From assembly GCF_003024605.1 (NCBI RefSeq), contig NZ_PYJQ01000009.1, positions 1,116,001 through 1,180,000 on the forward strand: a DNA stretch of 64,000 bases, given 5' to 3'. Made by a program: the position numbers and the translations under genes. Of this stretch, positions 40,325-48,640 are shown in pieces (the first letter of the stretch is position 1; each line of letters begins with the position of its first letter). This DNA comes from Rhizobium sp. JAB6. Lineage in GTDB: Bacteria; Pseudomonadota; Alphaproteobacteria; Rhizobiales; Rhizobiaceae. A model generated the notes under the pieces. The model was given only the letters and a program-made list of their open reading frames with translations, was not told the DNA's origin and searched no databases.

Positions 40325-41313
40325 TGCCGACTGTCGCTCCGCTTGATATCGACGGCCACGTTCTGGCCGTCGAATTTTTAGGTGACACCCCCTTCTTCGC
40401 TAGCGCCGCGGGCGCAATCCACCGTCTCGAAGGCGGCGAGAAGGTCACCGAAGCCCATCAGGGAATGCTGACCTGCATCCGCGATCCCTATAGCGAGAGC
40501 TTGATTTCGGGCGGCGAGGACGGCAAGGTCCTGCGGATCGCATCCGACGGCAGCACGACGGTACTGGCCGAAGCGCCACGCAAATGGATCGGCCAGGTGG
40601 CTGCCGGCCCGCAAGGCGCCGTCGCCTATTCCTATGGCAAAAGCACCTTCGTGCGGCTTTCCGACGGGACGACGAAAGAGTTTCCGGAAGAACGCACGGT
40701 CGAAGGCATCGCCTTCGCGCCCAAGGGCCTGCGCATCGCCGTCGCCCGCTATAACGGCGTGTCGCTGCATTGGGTCGGCATGAGCGCGCCGCCGGCCAAT
40801 CTCGAATGGAAGGGCGCACACACCGGCGTCACCTTCTCGCCGGATGGCCAGTTCATCGTCACCACCATGCAGGAAAACGCCCTGCACGGCTGGAAGATGG
40901 ACGCGAAGCCCGGCGCCGAAGCCCGCCATATGCGCATGACAGGCTATCCCGCCAAGGTGAAGTCGCTCTCGTGGTCCAATAAAGGCAAATGGCTCGCCTC
41001 GTCCGGCGCGCCTGCGGCGATCGTCTGGCCGTTCCAGGGCAAAGACGGCCCGATGGGCAAGGCGCCGCTGGAGCTAGGCACGCGCGCCAACATCATGGCG
41101 ACCTCGGTGAAATTCCACCCCGTCGAGGATATCCTCGCCATCGGCTTTATCGACGGTATGATCCTTGCAGTTCGCATCGGGGACGCCAAGGAAGCGCTCT
41201 TGCGCCGGCCCGGCAAGGGTGCGATCACCTCAATGAGCTGGAGCAAGTCCGGCAAGCTGCTCGCCTTCGCCTCCGAAGCCGGCGATTGCGGCGTCGTGGA
41301 TATCTCCGGTTAA
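40324..41313 (+). CDS. WD40-repeat protein coupled to the CobW GTPase
   Basis: Beta-propeller protein of 329 residues with no signal peptide. Weak WD-type blades are seen throughout (for example GMLTCIRDPYSESLISGGED, GVTFSPDGQFIVTTMQENAL, VKSLSWSNKGKWLASSGAPA, ITSMSWSKSGKLLAFASEAG). The ATG shares its A with the GTPase stop, implying coupled, near-equal expression. Propellers are interaction scaffolds; by context it may be the protein partner or client platform of the metallochaperone. Confidence 0.88.
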   Translation: MPTVAPLDIDGHVLAVEFLGDTPFFASAAGAIHRLEGGEKVTEAHQGMLTCIRDPYSESLISGGEDGKVLRIASDGSTTVLAEAPRKWIGQVAAGPQGAVAYSYGKSTFVRLSDGTTKEFPEERTVEGIAFAPKGLRIAVARYNGVSLHWVGMSAPPANLEWKGAHTGVTFSPDGQFIVTTMQENALHGWKMDAKPGAEARHMRMTGYPAKVKSLSWSNKGKWLASSGAPAAIVWPFQGKDGPMGKAPLELGTRANIMATSVKFHPVEDILAIGFIDGMILAVRIGDAKEALLRRPGKGAITSMSWSKSGKLLAFASEAGDCGVVDISG

Positions 41314-41316
41314 ACC

Positions 41317-41355
41317 AATTCCAGGAAAAGTGCGCAGCGGTTTTCCGTCCGGAAT
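41317..41355. repeat. Short palindromic intergenic repeat
   Basis: Nested inverted repeat between the WD40 gene and cysE: outer arms ATTCC (41318-41322) and GGAAT (41351-41355), inner arms GGAAAA (41324-41329) and TTTTCC (41341-41346). I recognise the wording as a repeat common between rhizobial genes. It may act as a transcript-end hairpin. Confidence 0.55.
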
Positions 41356-41390
41356 AGCGTGAAAACAACGAGATGCAGAGAGACAGGATC

Positions 41391-42206
41391 ATGCCTCAGT
41401 CAGGAACGGCAATCGCCGAAAATTCTCCTGCCCTAGCCGAAAACGTCTGGGACGTGATCCGTTGCGAAGCCGCCGAACTGGCAGCGCGCGAGCCGACGCT
41501 TGCCCCTCTGCTGCGGGCGCAACTGCTTGCCGGAAGCTCCGATGCCGAAAGCCTTGCCAACGTACTGGCCGCCCGCCTTTGCGTCGTCAGGATCGAGCAT
41601 GGCGATATGCTTTCGTTGCTGTCGGACGTGCTGGCGCGCTATCCCGCCATCCTGCAGGCGACCGAAACGGATCTTGTCGCGGTGCGGACCCGCGACCCCG
41701 CCTGCACCACTTACCTGCATGCGCTCCTGAACCTGAAGGGCTTCCATGCCCTGCAGACGCACCGTATCGCCCATGCGCTTTGGACGGAAGGCCGGAAGGA
41801 AATTGCGAGCTGGCTTTCCAACCTCGTTTCGCTCGTCTTCGGCCCGGATATCCATCCGGCCGCGATGATCGGCACGTCGATCATGCTCGACCACGGCTCC
41901 GGCATCGTCATCGGCGAGACCGCGGTCGTCGAGGATGAGGTGTCGATCCTGCAGAACGTCACGCTCGGCGGCACCGGCAAGGAGAGCGGCGACCGTCACC
42001 CGAAGATTCGCCACGGCGTGATGATCGGCGCCGGCGCCAAAATCCTCGGCAACATCGAAATCGGCGCCTTCAGCAAGGTCGCCGCCGGCAGTGTCGTCGT
42101 CAAACCCGTTCCGCCGCATTGCACCGTCGCAGGCGTTCCGGCTGCAGTCGTCCGCATCCATCGCGCCGACGAGATTCCAGCCGAGACGATGGATCAGAAT
42201 ATTTAG
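41391..42206 (+). CDS. cysE: Serine O-acetyltransferase
   Basis: Acetylates serine with acetyl-CoA, the first step of cysteine synthesis. From ATG 41391 it has 271 residues: an N-terminal all-helical SAT domain (to about residue 140) and a C-terminal left-handed beta-helix with hexapeptide repeats. The active-site segment is MLDHGSGIVIGETAVVED, followed by LGGTGKESGDRHPKI and IGAGAKILGNIEIG. An ATG at 41373 is in frame, but 41391 follows an AGGA at good spacing. The short C-terminal tail ends in NI; whether it can bind CysK is untested. Confidence 0.94.
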   Translation: MPQSGTAIAENSPALAENVWDVIRCEAAELAAREPTLAPLLRAQLLAGSSDAESLANVLAARLCVVRIEHGDMLSLLSDVLARYPAILQATETDLVAVRTRDPACTTYLHALLNLKGFHALQTHRIAHALWTEGRKEIASWLSNLVSLVFGPDIHPAAMIGTSIMLDHGSGIVIGETAVVEDEVSILQNVTLGGTGKESGDRHPKIRHGVMIGAGAKILGNIEIGAFSKVAAGSVVVKPVPPHCTVAGVPAAVVRIHRADEIPAETMDQNI

Positions 42207-42301
42207 GCGTGAAGGACTGTGGCGGCCTCGTCTTCGAGGCATTTCCTCGCCGCGCTGATGAACCCGTAGTTCCGGCAAGGCTCCTGCCCTAGCCTCAATG
42301 A

Positions 42302-42332
42302 GAAACGCCTCCGCCCGAATGGACGAAGGCGT
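42302..42332 (-). terminator. Terminator of the GNAT gene
   Basis: On the minus strand ACGCCT pairs with AGGCGT and, after one mismatch, CGTCC pairs with GGGCG around an ATTC loop (42305-42332), followed by TTTC. It lies about 30 bp after the GNAT stop and could also end cysE transcripts from the other side. Confidence 0.5.
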
Positions 42333-42359
42333 GATAGAGCTCAGAACTCTCAGTCCTCT

Positions 42360-42950
42360 TTAACCAGCCTTTGCTATCGGCGGCTGAGCCAGTTTGCGGC
42401 CGCTGGCGACGATCATGCCGGCGGCGCTGTCGAGCCAGCCTTCCTTGAGCTCAAGAGCCAGGAAGCGCTCGCGCTGGAACGGACCCGGCATGACAAGATG
42501 GCGCGTCTTTGCGGCAAAGAAGCCGAAACGCTCGTAGTATGGCGCATCGCCCACGAGCAGGATCGCGCCATGACCGCGCTTCTTGGCTTCCAGGATGGCG
42601 GCGCGCATCAGTGCCGAGCCGATGCCCTTGCCTTCATGCGCGGGATCGATTGCCAGCGGACCGAGCAGCAGCGCTTCGACTGGGCGCGTTTCGCAGTCGA
42701 CGCCGGCTTCGATGTTCCAGAGGCGAACCGTGCCGATGACATGGCCGGCACGATCCCGCGCGACCAGCGCAAGACCTTCGGCCGGAACACGGCCCTGGCG
42801 CAGCTTTTCCGACGATTTCTTGCGGCGATCGGGACCCATGGCGCGATCCAGCAGGTTTTCGCGCGCAACGACATCGCCTGCATTTTCCAGGTCGAGGGTG
42901 AAAGTGGACGGCGCAAAGAATGCGCGGACAGAATCAAGAACAGCGGCCAT
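42360..42950 (-). CDS. GNAT-family N-acetyltransferase
   Basis: A 196-residue acetyltransferase of the YhbS-like group. The acetyl-CoA-binding motif A is LGPLAIDPAHEGKGIGSALM (Q/R-x-x-G-x-G/A pattern as EGKGIG); the motif B region is LVGDAPYYERFGF. The N-terminal 40 residues are an extra segment before the fold. The substrate is unknown. It lies 95 bp downstream of ornithine decarboxylase on the same strand and could be co-transcribed with it, which would suit polyamine acetylation, but that is only inference. Confidence 0.85.
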   Translation of the reverse strand: MAAVLDSVRAFFAPSTFTLDLENAGDVVARENLLDRAMGPDRRKKSSEKLRQGRVPAEGLALVARDRAGHVIGTVRLWNIEAGVDCETRPVEALLLGPLAIDPAHEGKGIGSALMRAAILEAKKRGHGAILLVGDAPYYERFGFFAAKTRHLVMPGPFQRERFLALELKEGWLDSAAGMIVASGRKLAQPPIAKAG

Positions 42951-43044
42951 CTCGGCCTCCCGTGCCCAATACCGTTATCAGCGGTGGTGACGAACTATTG
43001 TGAAGGTGCCGCCCCGGCTGGCTACGGGAGCGGCGATATCGGAC

Positions 43045-44178
43045 TCAGATAATGTAAGCCTTCAGCGGATCGAAACCGTTGAACGCCACAGCCGAGTAGG
43101 TCGTGGTATAGGCACCAGTGCCTTCGATCAGGACCTCGTCGCCGATGGTGAGCGACACCGGCAGCGGATAGAGGTTCTTCTCGTAAAGCACGTCGGCCGA
43201 ATCGCAGGTCGGGCCGGCAATGACGCAAGGCTCCATCTCGTCGCCGTCACGCGTCGTGCGGATCGGGTAGCGGATCGCCTCATCCATGGTTTCGGCCAGA
43301 CCGCCGAACTTGCCGATGTCGAGGAAGACCCAGCGGGCGGCGTCATTGTCCGACTTCTTCGAAATCAGGACGACTTCAGCCTTGATCACGCCGGCATTTC
43401 CGACCATGCCGCGGCCCGGCTCGATGATCGTGTGCGGGATCTGGTTGCCGAAATGGGCGCGCAGAGACGCAAAGATCGCCTTGCCATAGGCTTCGGCCGA
43501 GGGAACGTCGCGCAGATACTTGGTCGGGAACCCACCGCCCATGTTGACCATCTGCAGGTGGATACCCTGCTTGGCGAGCGAAACGAAGACGCGCTTGGCA
43601 TCGGCAAGAGCATCGTCCCAGGCATCGACCTTGGTCATCTGCGAGCCGACGTGGAAGGACACGCCGTAGGATTCCAGACCCAGCTGATGAGCGTAGACGA
43701 GAACATCGACGGCCATCTGCGGGACGCAGCCGAACTTGCGCGACAGCGGCCATTCGGCGCCTTCACCATCGGTCAAAACGCGGCAGAACACGCGGGCGCC
43801 GGGAGCGGCACGGGAAATCTTTTCGACTTCCTCATGGCTGTCGACGGCGAAGAGGTTGATACCGAGTGCATGCGCACGGGCGATATCGCGCTCCTTCTTG
43901 ATCGTGTTGCCGTAGGAGATGCGTGCCGCCGTTGCGCCGGCATCCAGCGCCATTTCGATTTCGGCGACGGACGCGCAATCGAAGTTGGAGCCGAGGCTTG
44001 CGAGGAGGCGCAGCACTTCCGGAGCCGGGTTGGCCTTGACGGCATAATAGATGGCGCTGTCCGGCATGGCATGACGGAAGGCGTGAAAATTGTCGCGGAC
44101 GACGTCGAGATCGACCACCAGGCAAGGACCGTCCGGACGTCGGGCAGCGAGGAAATCGCGAATACGTTGCGTGGTCAT
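43045..44178 (-). CDS. odc: Ornithine/lysine-type decarboxylase, PLP fold III
   Basis: Makes putrescine from ornithine. The 377-residue alanine-racemase-fold protein has the PLP lysine in YYAVKANP (Lys48), the phosphate-binding GGGFPTKY, and the Cys in GPTCDSADVLYE (Cys325), whose family role is at the dimer-interface active site. The length and motifs match the eukaryotic-like ODC of alphaproteobacteria rather than the large fold-I SpeC/SpeF; some relatives also decarboxylate lysine. The ribosome site AAAGGGAA lies just before the ATG and is complementary to an upstream CCCTTT in the leader. Confidence 0.94.
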   Translation of the reverse strand: MTTQRIRDFLAARRPDGPCLVVDLDVVRDNFHAFRHAMPDSAIYYAVKANPAPEVLRLLASLGSNFDCASVAEIEMALDAGATAARISYGNTIKKERDIARAHALGINLFAVDSHEEVEKISRAAPGARVFCRVLTDGEGAEWPLSRKFGCVPQMAVDVLVYAHQLGLESYGVSFHVGSQMTKVDAWDDALADAKRVFVSLAKQGIHLQMVNMGGGFPTKYLRDVPSAEAYGKAIFASLRAHFGNQIPHTIIEPGRGMVGNAGVIKAEVVLISKKSDNDAARWVFLDIGKFGGLAETMDEAIRYPIRTTRDGDEMEPCVIAGPTCDSADVLYEKNLYPLPVSLTIGDEVLIEGTGAYTTTYSAVAFNGFDPLKAYII

Positions 44179-44582
44179 GTCAATTCCCTTTCAAATTCCA
44201 AAGGCTCCGGGGAAAACCCAGAGGACAAAGGGCGACGCTCACTCGCTCAGGAACCAGCCGGTGGAGACCCCGGTACCGTGCAAATGCGCGAAGCGCGGAT
44301 GATGAACGAGTGCCGCAAGCGGCGCTAATTCGCTTTGTCTGCCTTGGATTGGAGGGAATATCCCAACCGCACTTCCGGCAATGAAGGTGTGCCTCTTCAG
44401 TATCCCCGGCTGATGGAAAGCCGGGAGAGAACAAAAAGGCCCGCACCGTCGTTGCTTCAGATGTCCTCGCATTTTTCGGTTGGCCGAAATAGCGACTGGA
44501 GGGGTTAGTTCCAGGTACCTTACCGATTTTCTCACCACATCGAGGATCGGCGGACACCCACGGGCACGTGCGACTTTGGGCT
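44179..44582 (-). ncRNA. Structured leader of odc, candidate speF-type motif
   Basis: About 400 nt lie between the predicted start site and the odc ATG. No convincing coding frame is present. Hairpins on the minus strand include CCCGGCT/AGCCGGG (44405-44425), GCCGC/GCGGC (44312-44323) and CTCTGGG/CCCCGGAG just before the ribosome site. CCCTTT (44227-44232) can pair with AAAGGG (44186-44191), which is the ribosome site of odc. The speF RNA motif is known upstream of ornithine decarboxylase genes in alphaproteobacteria and has about this length. Match by position and gene; I could not run the covariance model. Confidence 0.55.
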
Positions 44583-44588
44583 AATCGG

Positions 44589-44617
44589 GAAATAGGAACA
44601 TTCGCCGTAATAATCAA
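44589..44617 (-). promoter_or_regulatory. Sigma-70-like promoter of odc
   Basis: On the minus strand TTGATT (44612-44617) and TATTTC (44589-44594) are separated by exactly 17 bp. The implied start near 44582 gives a leader of about 400 nt. The divergent LysR gene begins at 44708. Confidence 0.5.
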
Positions 44618-44707
44618 GAAAATTTTTCAGCCATGCCCGAAAAAAATAATTGAACAAATCAAAGCATTTTGTTCAACATCCGGAAACAGTTAGCGGGAGG
44701 CTTCGCC

Positions 44708-45601
44708 ATGGATACGTTGACCCGGATTCGCGCCTTTATCGACGTGGTCGAAGCCGAAGGATTTTCGGCGGCCGCACGCAAGACCGGGCGCTCCAAGGCG
44801 CTGTTGTCGAAATATGTCCGCGAACTGGAAGACGAGCTCGGCGCGCTCCTCTTGAACCGCACGACGCGCCAATTCTCCATGACGGAGGCCGGCCACACCT
44901 ATTACCGCACCGCCTCCGATATCCTGAAGGAGATCGACAATCTTGCCGACCTTGTGCGCGAGAACAATCAGCAGCTGAAAGGTCGGCTGCGCGTTTCCGT
45001 GCCGCGCACCTTCGCCGATGCGGATGTCGGGCAGTCGCTGATCGACTTCGCCAAGGAAAATCCCGATCTTGCGCTGGAAATTTCCGCCGACGACCGCTTC
45101 GTCGACCTGATCGAGGAGGGCTTCGATGTCGCCGTGCGCATCACCAAGCTGGAAGATTCCGGCATGATCGCCCGCAAGATCTCCGACTTCCGCATCCATC
45201 TCTGCGCAACCCAGGCATTTCTAGACCGCTATCCGACGCTCGAACATCCGACCGATCTGGCCCAGGTGCCTTTCATCATCGATACCAACACTCGCTCACA
45301 GGGCAACATCCGCTTCGTCGATGCCGACAGCACGACCTTCAATGTCGCCATCAACGGCACACTTGAGGTCAACAGCCCGCATGCGACCCTGCGTGCGGCG
45401 CTCGCCGATCTCGGCGTTGCCATCGTCCCGGATTTCATCGGCCGCAAGGCGATCGAAAGCGGGCAGCTGTTGACGCTGTTCAACGATTATCTTCCGACCG
45501 ATCGCGGCATCTACGCCGTCTATCCGCACCGCCGCTATCTCCCGGCAAAGGTACGCATCTTCGTGGATTACCTGCACAACTGGTTCCGCAAGAACGGCTG
45601 A
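44708..45601 (+). CDS. LysR-family transcriptional regulator
   Basis: A 297-residue regulator: winged helix-turn-helix over residues 1-60 (IRAFIDVVEAEGFSAAARKT, SKALLSKYVRELEDELGALL) and a co-inducer-binding domain. It belongs to the CrgA-like branch, judged by LRVSVPRTFADADVG near residue 95. The ATG at 44708 follows GGGAGG by 8 nt and fits the family; the frame is open to 44669 without support. It is divergent from odc with about 90 bp between its start and the odc promoter, so odc is a plausible target. Confidence 0.92.
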   Translation: MDTLTRIRAFIDVVEAEGFSAAARKTGRSKALLSKYVRELEDELGALLLNRTTRQFSMTEAGHTYYRTASDILKEIDNLADLVRENNQQLKGRLRVSVPRTFADADVGQSLIDFAKENPDLALEISADDRFVDLIEEGFDVAVRITKLEDSGMIARKISDFRIHLCATQAFLDRYPTLEHPTDLAQVPFIIDTNTRSQGNIRFVDADSTTFNVAINGTLEVNSPHATLRAALADLGVAIVPDFIGRKAIESGQLLTLFNDYLPTDRGIYAVYPHRRYLPAKVRIFVDYLHNWFRKNG

Positions 45602-45668
45602 ACGGCCGCGGTTCCGCCGACCGGTCCCAATTCCGTCTCATTTCCTGACCAGAAAACGAAGTGAATCA

Positions 45669-46352
45669 ATGCTCGCGAAACATATCGGACGCATGAGAAA
45701 ATCCACGACCGCCTACGCTGTTGCCCTGACCGGCGGCCTTTTGCTCGCGCCGGCCGCAGCATCGGCGCATCCGCATATTTTCGTGGAAGCCCGTCTGGAA
45801 GTGCTGGCCGGCCCGGATGGGAACGTGCAGGAACTGCGCAACGTGTGGCGCTTCGACGAAGTATTCTCCTCCTCCGTCCTGATGGATTTCGACAAGAACA
45901 CCAATCTGAAGCTTGACCCCGACGAGCTGAAGGAGGTCGGCAAGACAGTGCGGGAGTCGCTGGCAGATTACGATTATTATGCGAACCTGACGCTGAATGG
46001 CAAAGTGATCAAGATCGACAAGCCCGACGTCATCAATGTCGATTTCCGCGATGGCCAGCTCCTGATGTTCTTCGCCGTCAAACCGGCCGAGCCGATGCCG
46101 CTTACCAAGGGCAACAAGCTGAGCTTCGGCATCTACGACCCGACGCTCTATACCTCGATCGATTTCCCGAGCGACAATGAATTGGTGACGGAGGGCGATG
46201 CCTTCAAAAGCTGCACACATAAGGTCGTCCGCCCCAATCCGGATGAGGTTATCGCCGAGAACAGGTCGACATTGACGGATGCCTTCTTCAACGATCCGAC
46301 GGGAACGACCATGTCGAAACTCTTTGCAACGCGGATAGATGTGCAATGCTGA
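45669..46352 (+). CDS. DUF1007 periplasmic protein (ZevA-like)
   Basis: Exported protein of 227 residues. A signal peptide covers the first 36 (AYAVALTGGLLLAPAAASA), and the mature protein opens with HPHIFVEARLEV, the start typical of DUF1007, with a His pair that could bind metal. An EF-hand-like DFDKNTNLKLDPDEL is also visible. In Haemophilus influenzae the DUF1007 protein ZevA works with a NicO-type permease ZevB in zinc handling. Here the downstream NicO gene overlaps by 7 bp. A later ATG at 45693 would also keep the signal. Confidence 0.88.
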   Translation: MLAKHIGRMRKSTTAYAVALTGGLLLAPAAASAHPHIFVEARLEVLAGPDGNVQELRNVWRFDEVFSSSVLMDFDKNTNLKLDPDELKEVGKTVRESLADYDYYANLTLNGKVIKIDKPDVINVDFRDGQLLMFFAVKPAEPMPLTKGNKLSFGIYDPTLYTSIDFPSDNELVTEGDAFKSCTHKVVRPNPDEVIAENRSTLTDAFFNDPTGTTMSKLFATRIDVQC

Positions 46353-47458
46353 TTTCGAGGTTAGGGAAGCTTGTGCCGACCGTAGCTCTCGCCCTCCTGG
46401 CGGCAGCCGGTTTTGCCCATGCTGCCGGCTCGCCGCTCGGCATCGGCACCGCCGAGCCGAGCTTCCAGCCGATGGGCGGACCGCTGGCGCCGATCTTCCT
46501 CTACGTGAACTACGAACAGCAGGCCTTCTATCGCGCACTCACCAAGTCGATTGAGGCCATGCGCCAGGACCCTTGGCAGCTCTGGACGCTGATCGGCCTT
46601 TCCTTCGCCTATGGGATATTCCATGCCGCCGGCCCCGGCCACGGCAAGGCCGTCATCTCCTCCTACATGGTCGCCAATGAGATCGAGCTGAAGCGCGGCA
46701 TCGGCATTTCCTTCGTCTCCGCACTCATCCAGGGCCTCGTCGCCGTCCTTGTCGTCGGCGCCGCCTATTTCGTCCTACGCGGCTCTGGCATCACCATGAC
46801 GATGGCCACCAACGCCATGGAGATCACCAGCTTCGTCATGGTCATCCTGTTCGGCAGCTGGCTCCTGTTCCGCAAGCTGCGGGCGATGATACACGGCCGG
46901 GCGCAGCATAAGGAAATGCAGCTTGCGACATCGGCCGGGCCGATCAGCCTCTCGCTGTTCGAGGAAGCAGCAACCGGCACTGATTCGGCGAGAGGTTTTG
47001 CGCGCAGCAGCGCCGCTATGCCCGCCGCCGGCGGCTATCAATGCTATGATCCCGCCCATACGACTGGCGACGGCGCCTACTGCGAGACCTGCGGCCACGC
47101 CCATCTTCCCAATCCGAAGATGCTGTCGAACGAAAAATTCAGTGCCCGCGAGGCCTGGTCTGCCATTGCCGCGGTCGGGCTGCGTCCGTGCTCGGGCGCG
47201 CTCCTTGTTATGACCTTCTCGATGCTAAATGGGCTCTATCTTGGCGGCCTGCTATCGGTCCTCGCCATGTCGATCGGCACCGCGCTCACCGTCTCGCTGC
47301 TTGCGATCATCGCCGTCTTCGCGAAAGGCACCGCCGTCCGTTTCACCGGCAAGGGCTCGCGGCTTTCGGTTTGGGTCGGCAACGGCATTGAAATTCTCGG
47401 CGCGCTGCTCGTGATCGGCACGGGCATCGTCCTGCTCGGCGCCTCGCTGCAGAACTGA
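46346..47458 (+). CDS. NicO/RcnA-family metal transporter (ZevB-like)
   Basis: Integral membrane protein of 370 residues with an N-terminal signal-like helix and about six further membrane segments. The NicO motif is GIFHAAGPGHGKAVISSY, and GLRPCSGALLVMTF is the second conserved segment. Between them is a cytoplasmic or periplasmic loop containing CYDPAH and CETCGHAHLP, rich in Cys/His and likely metal-binding. Family substrates are nickel, cobalt and, for the ZevAB pair, zinc; direction of transport is not evident. It is coupled to the DUF1007 gene. Confidence 0.88.
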   Translation: MLISRLGKLVPTVALALLAAAGFAHAAGSPLGIGTAEPSFQPMGGPLAPIFLYVNYEQQAFYRALTKSIEAMRQDPWQLWTLIGLSFAYGIFHAAGPGHGKAVISSYMVANEIELKRGIGISFVSALIQGLVAVLVVGAAYFVLRGSGITMTMATNAMEITSFVMVILFGSWLLFRKLRAMIHGRAQHKEMQLATSAGPISLSLFEEAATGTDSARGFARSSAAMPAAGGYQCYDPAHTTGDGAYCETCGHAHLPNPKMLSNEKFSAREAWSAIAAVGLRPCSGALLVMTFSMLNGLYLGGLLSVLAMSIGTALTVSLLAIIAVFAKGTAVRFTGKGSRLSVWVGNGIEILGALLVIGTGIVLLGASLQN

Positions 47459-47491
47459 GCGATTTTCGAAAGAATTCGGGAGAGCCCTGCC

Positions 47492-47722
47492 TCAGAGCTT
47501 GTCGCCATTGCGCCGCTGATAGCGCGCTCGAAGCCAGAACACGAAGAAGAACGCCAGGATGACCAGGACGCCGAAGCCGGTGCCGAGCCATGGCGAGATC
47601 GAGCCGAGCCAGACGATGACATACGGCATCAGGTAAAGCACGGCAGTTGCGACCAGCAAAATGATACCGGCCGCGATCGCCGCCGAACGGGTCTCGCTTT
47701 TCTTATCCGTCAATATAGCCAT
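47492..47722 (-). CDS. Small two-helix membrane protein
   Basis: A 76-residue protein with a charged N-terminus, two hydrophobic helices (AAIAAGIILLVATAVLYLMPYV and GFGVLVILAFFFVFWLRA, both in part) and a basic tail RYQRRNGDKL. I do not recognise a family. It is convergent with the NicO gene, whose stop is 33 bp away. Confidence 0.6.
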   Translation of the reverse strand: MAILTDKKSETRSAAIAAGIILLVATAVLYLMPYVIVWLGSISPWLGTGFGVLVILAFFFVFWLRARYQRRNGDKL

Positions 47723-47793
47723 CCCTGACGCCCTGACATGAGTTCCGGCGAAGGCTTAGGCCAGCTGCCGAGGAAAGGCAACCGGCCTATCCG

Positions 47794-48507
47794 TCAGAGC
47801 TGAACTTTGGCGCCGGCAACGGTCGCTTCGATATGATCGACCAGGGCATCCGCGAGACCGAGCCGTCCGGCCAAGAGATCGAGATAGCCACGTTCGGCGC
47901 GCGAATCCGGCTCGATCGCCAGCCGCGATGCGGTATAGATCTGCACGCGCTGCTCTTCGGTCTTCGCCGAAGCGACGATGGCATCGAGATCGACGGGATT
48001 GGCAAGCTCTCGCTGGAAGAAGGCTTCCGCCTCGGACCCGACACCGGCCTCCTGTACTTTACCAAGAATACGCTGGCGCTCGGAATCGTCGATATGGCCA
48101 TCGGCACGGGCGGCCGCGATCATGGCCCGCACCAGGGAAAGCGCAAAATCATTGCTGGCAACCGCCGGCGACGTGCTGAAACCGGAATCCGTCGGCGGCG
48201 GCAGGAACTGCGGCTCGGCTTGCTGGGCCGATTGCGGCGCCGGCTGCGGCTGATTGCCATCGCGATAATTCTTGTAGGCCTGATAGCCGAGGCCTGCGAT
48301 GGCGGCGAGCCCGCCGAGCGTCAGCGCATTGCCCGCGATCTGACGACCCGTCTTCGTTCCCAGCAACACGCCGGCAATGGCGCTGGTCGCCATCGGATTG
48401 TCCCTAGCAAGATTGATGGCCTGGGTGGCCCTATCTTTCACGGTCCCCTGTACTCCTGGAACCTGCGATCCCAGGAACTGGTCAAGAAGCTTCCGGGCGT
48501 CGATCAT
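47794..48507 (-). CDS. DUF533/TerB-like protein
   Basis: A 237-residue protein resembling E. coli YebE. It has an N-terminal hydrophilic segment, a Gly/Ala-rich hydrophobic stretch (MATSAIAGVLLGTKTGRQIA, then ALTLGGLAAIAGLGYQAYKN), a Pro/Gln linker, and a C-terminal all-helical TerB-like domain (RAMIAAARADGHIDDSERQR). The ATG at 48507 follows GGAGG and gives MIDARKLLDQFLGSQ; the frame upstream to 48570 is not supported. Cellular role unknown; a membrane-associated stress function is the usual suggestion. Confidence 0.85.
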   Translation of the reverse strand: MIDARKLLDQFLGSQVPGVQGTVKDRATQAINLARDNPMATSAIAGVLLGTKTGRQIAGNALTLGGLAAIAGLGYQAYKNYRDGNQPQPAPQSAQQAEPQFLPPPTDSGFSTSPAVASNDFALSLVRAMIAAARADGHIDDSERQRILGKVQEAGVGSEAEAFFQRELANPVDLDAIVASAKTEEQRVQIYTASRLAIEPDSRAERGYLDLLAGRLGLADALVDHIEATVAGAKVQL

Positions 48508-48582
48508 ATGGATGGTCCTCCGTCCTTGTAATGGTGAAGGGGAGATAGGAAGCGCAACCGCAAATACCAATCCACATCATGC

Positions 48583-48614
48583 AAAAAGGCGCACGGAAAG
48601 CTCCACGCGCCTTT
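48583..48614 (-). terminator. Rho-independent terminator of eda
   Basis: On the minus strand AAAGGCGCGTGGA pairs with TCCGTGCGCCTTT (48585-48614) over 13 bp with two wobble pairs and a 4-nt loop, followed by Ts. It lies about 27 bp after the eda stop. Confidence 0.85.
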
Positions 48615-48640
48615 GAAATCGAGTTCGATAGGCTCAGGTC

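Noticed and set aside
44239..44538. A 99-codon frame in the odc leader that might be a leader peptide
   Set aside because: There is no good ribosome site, it overlaps another frame of similar size, and it does not resemble the known SpeFL arrest peptide. A structured RNA leader explains the region better.
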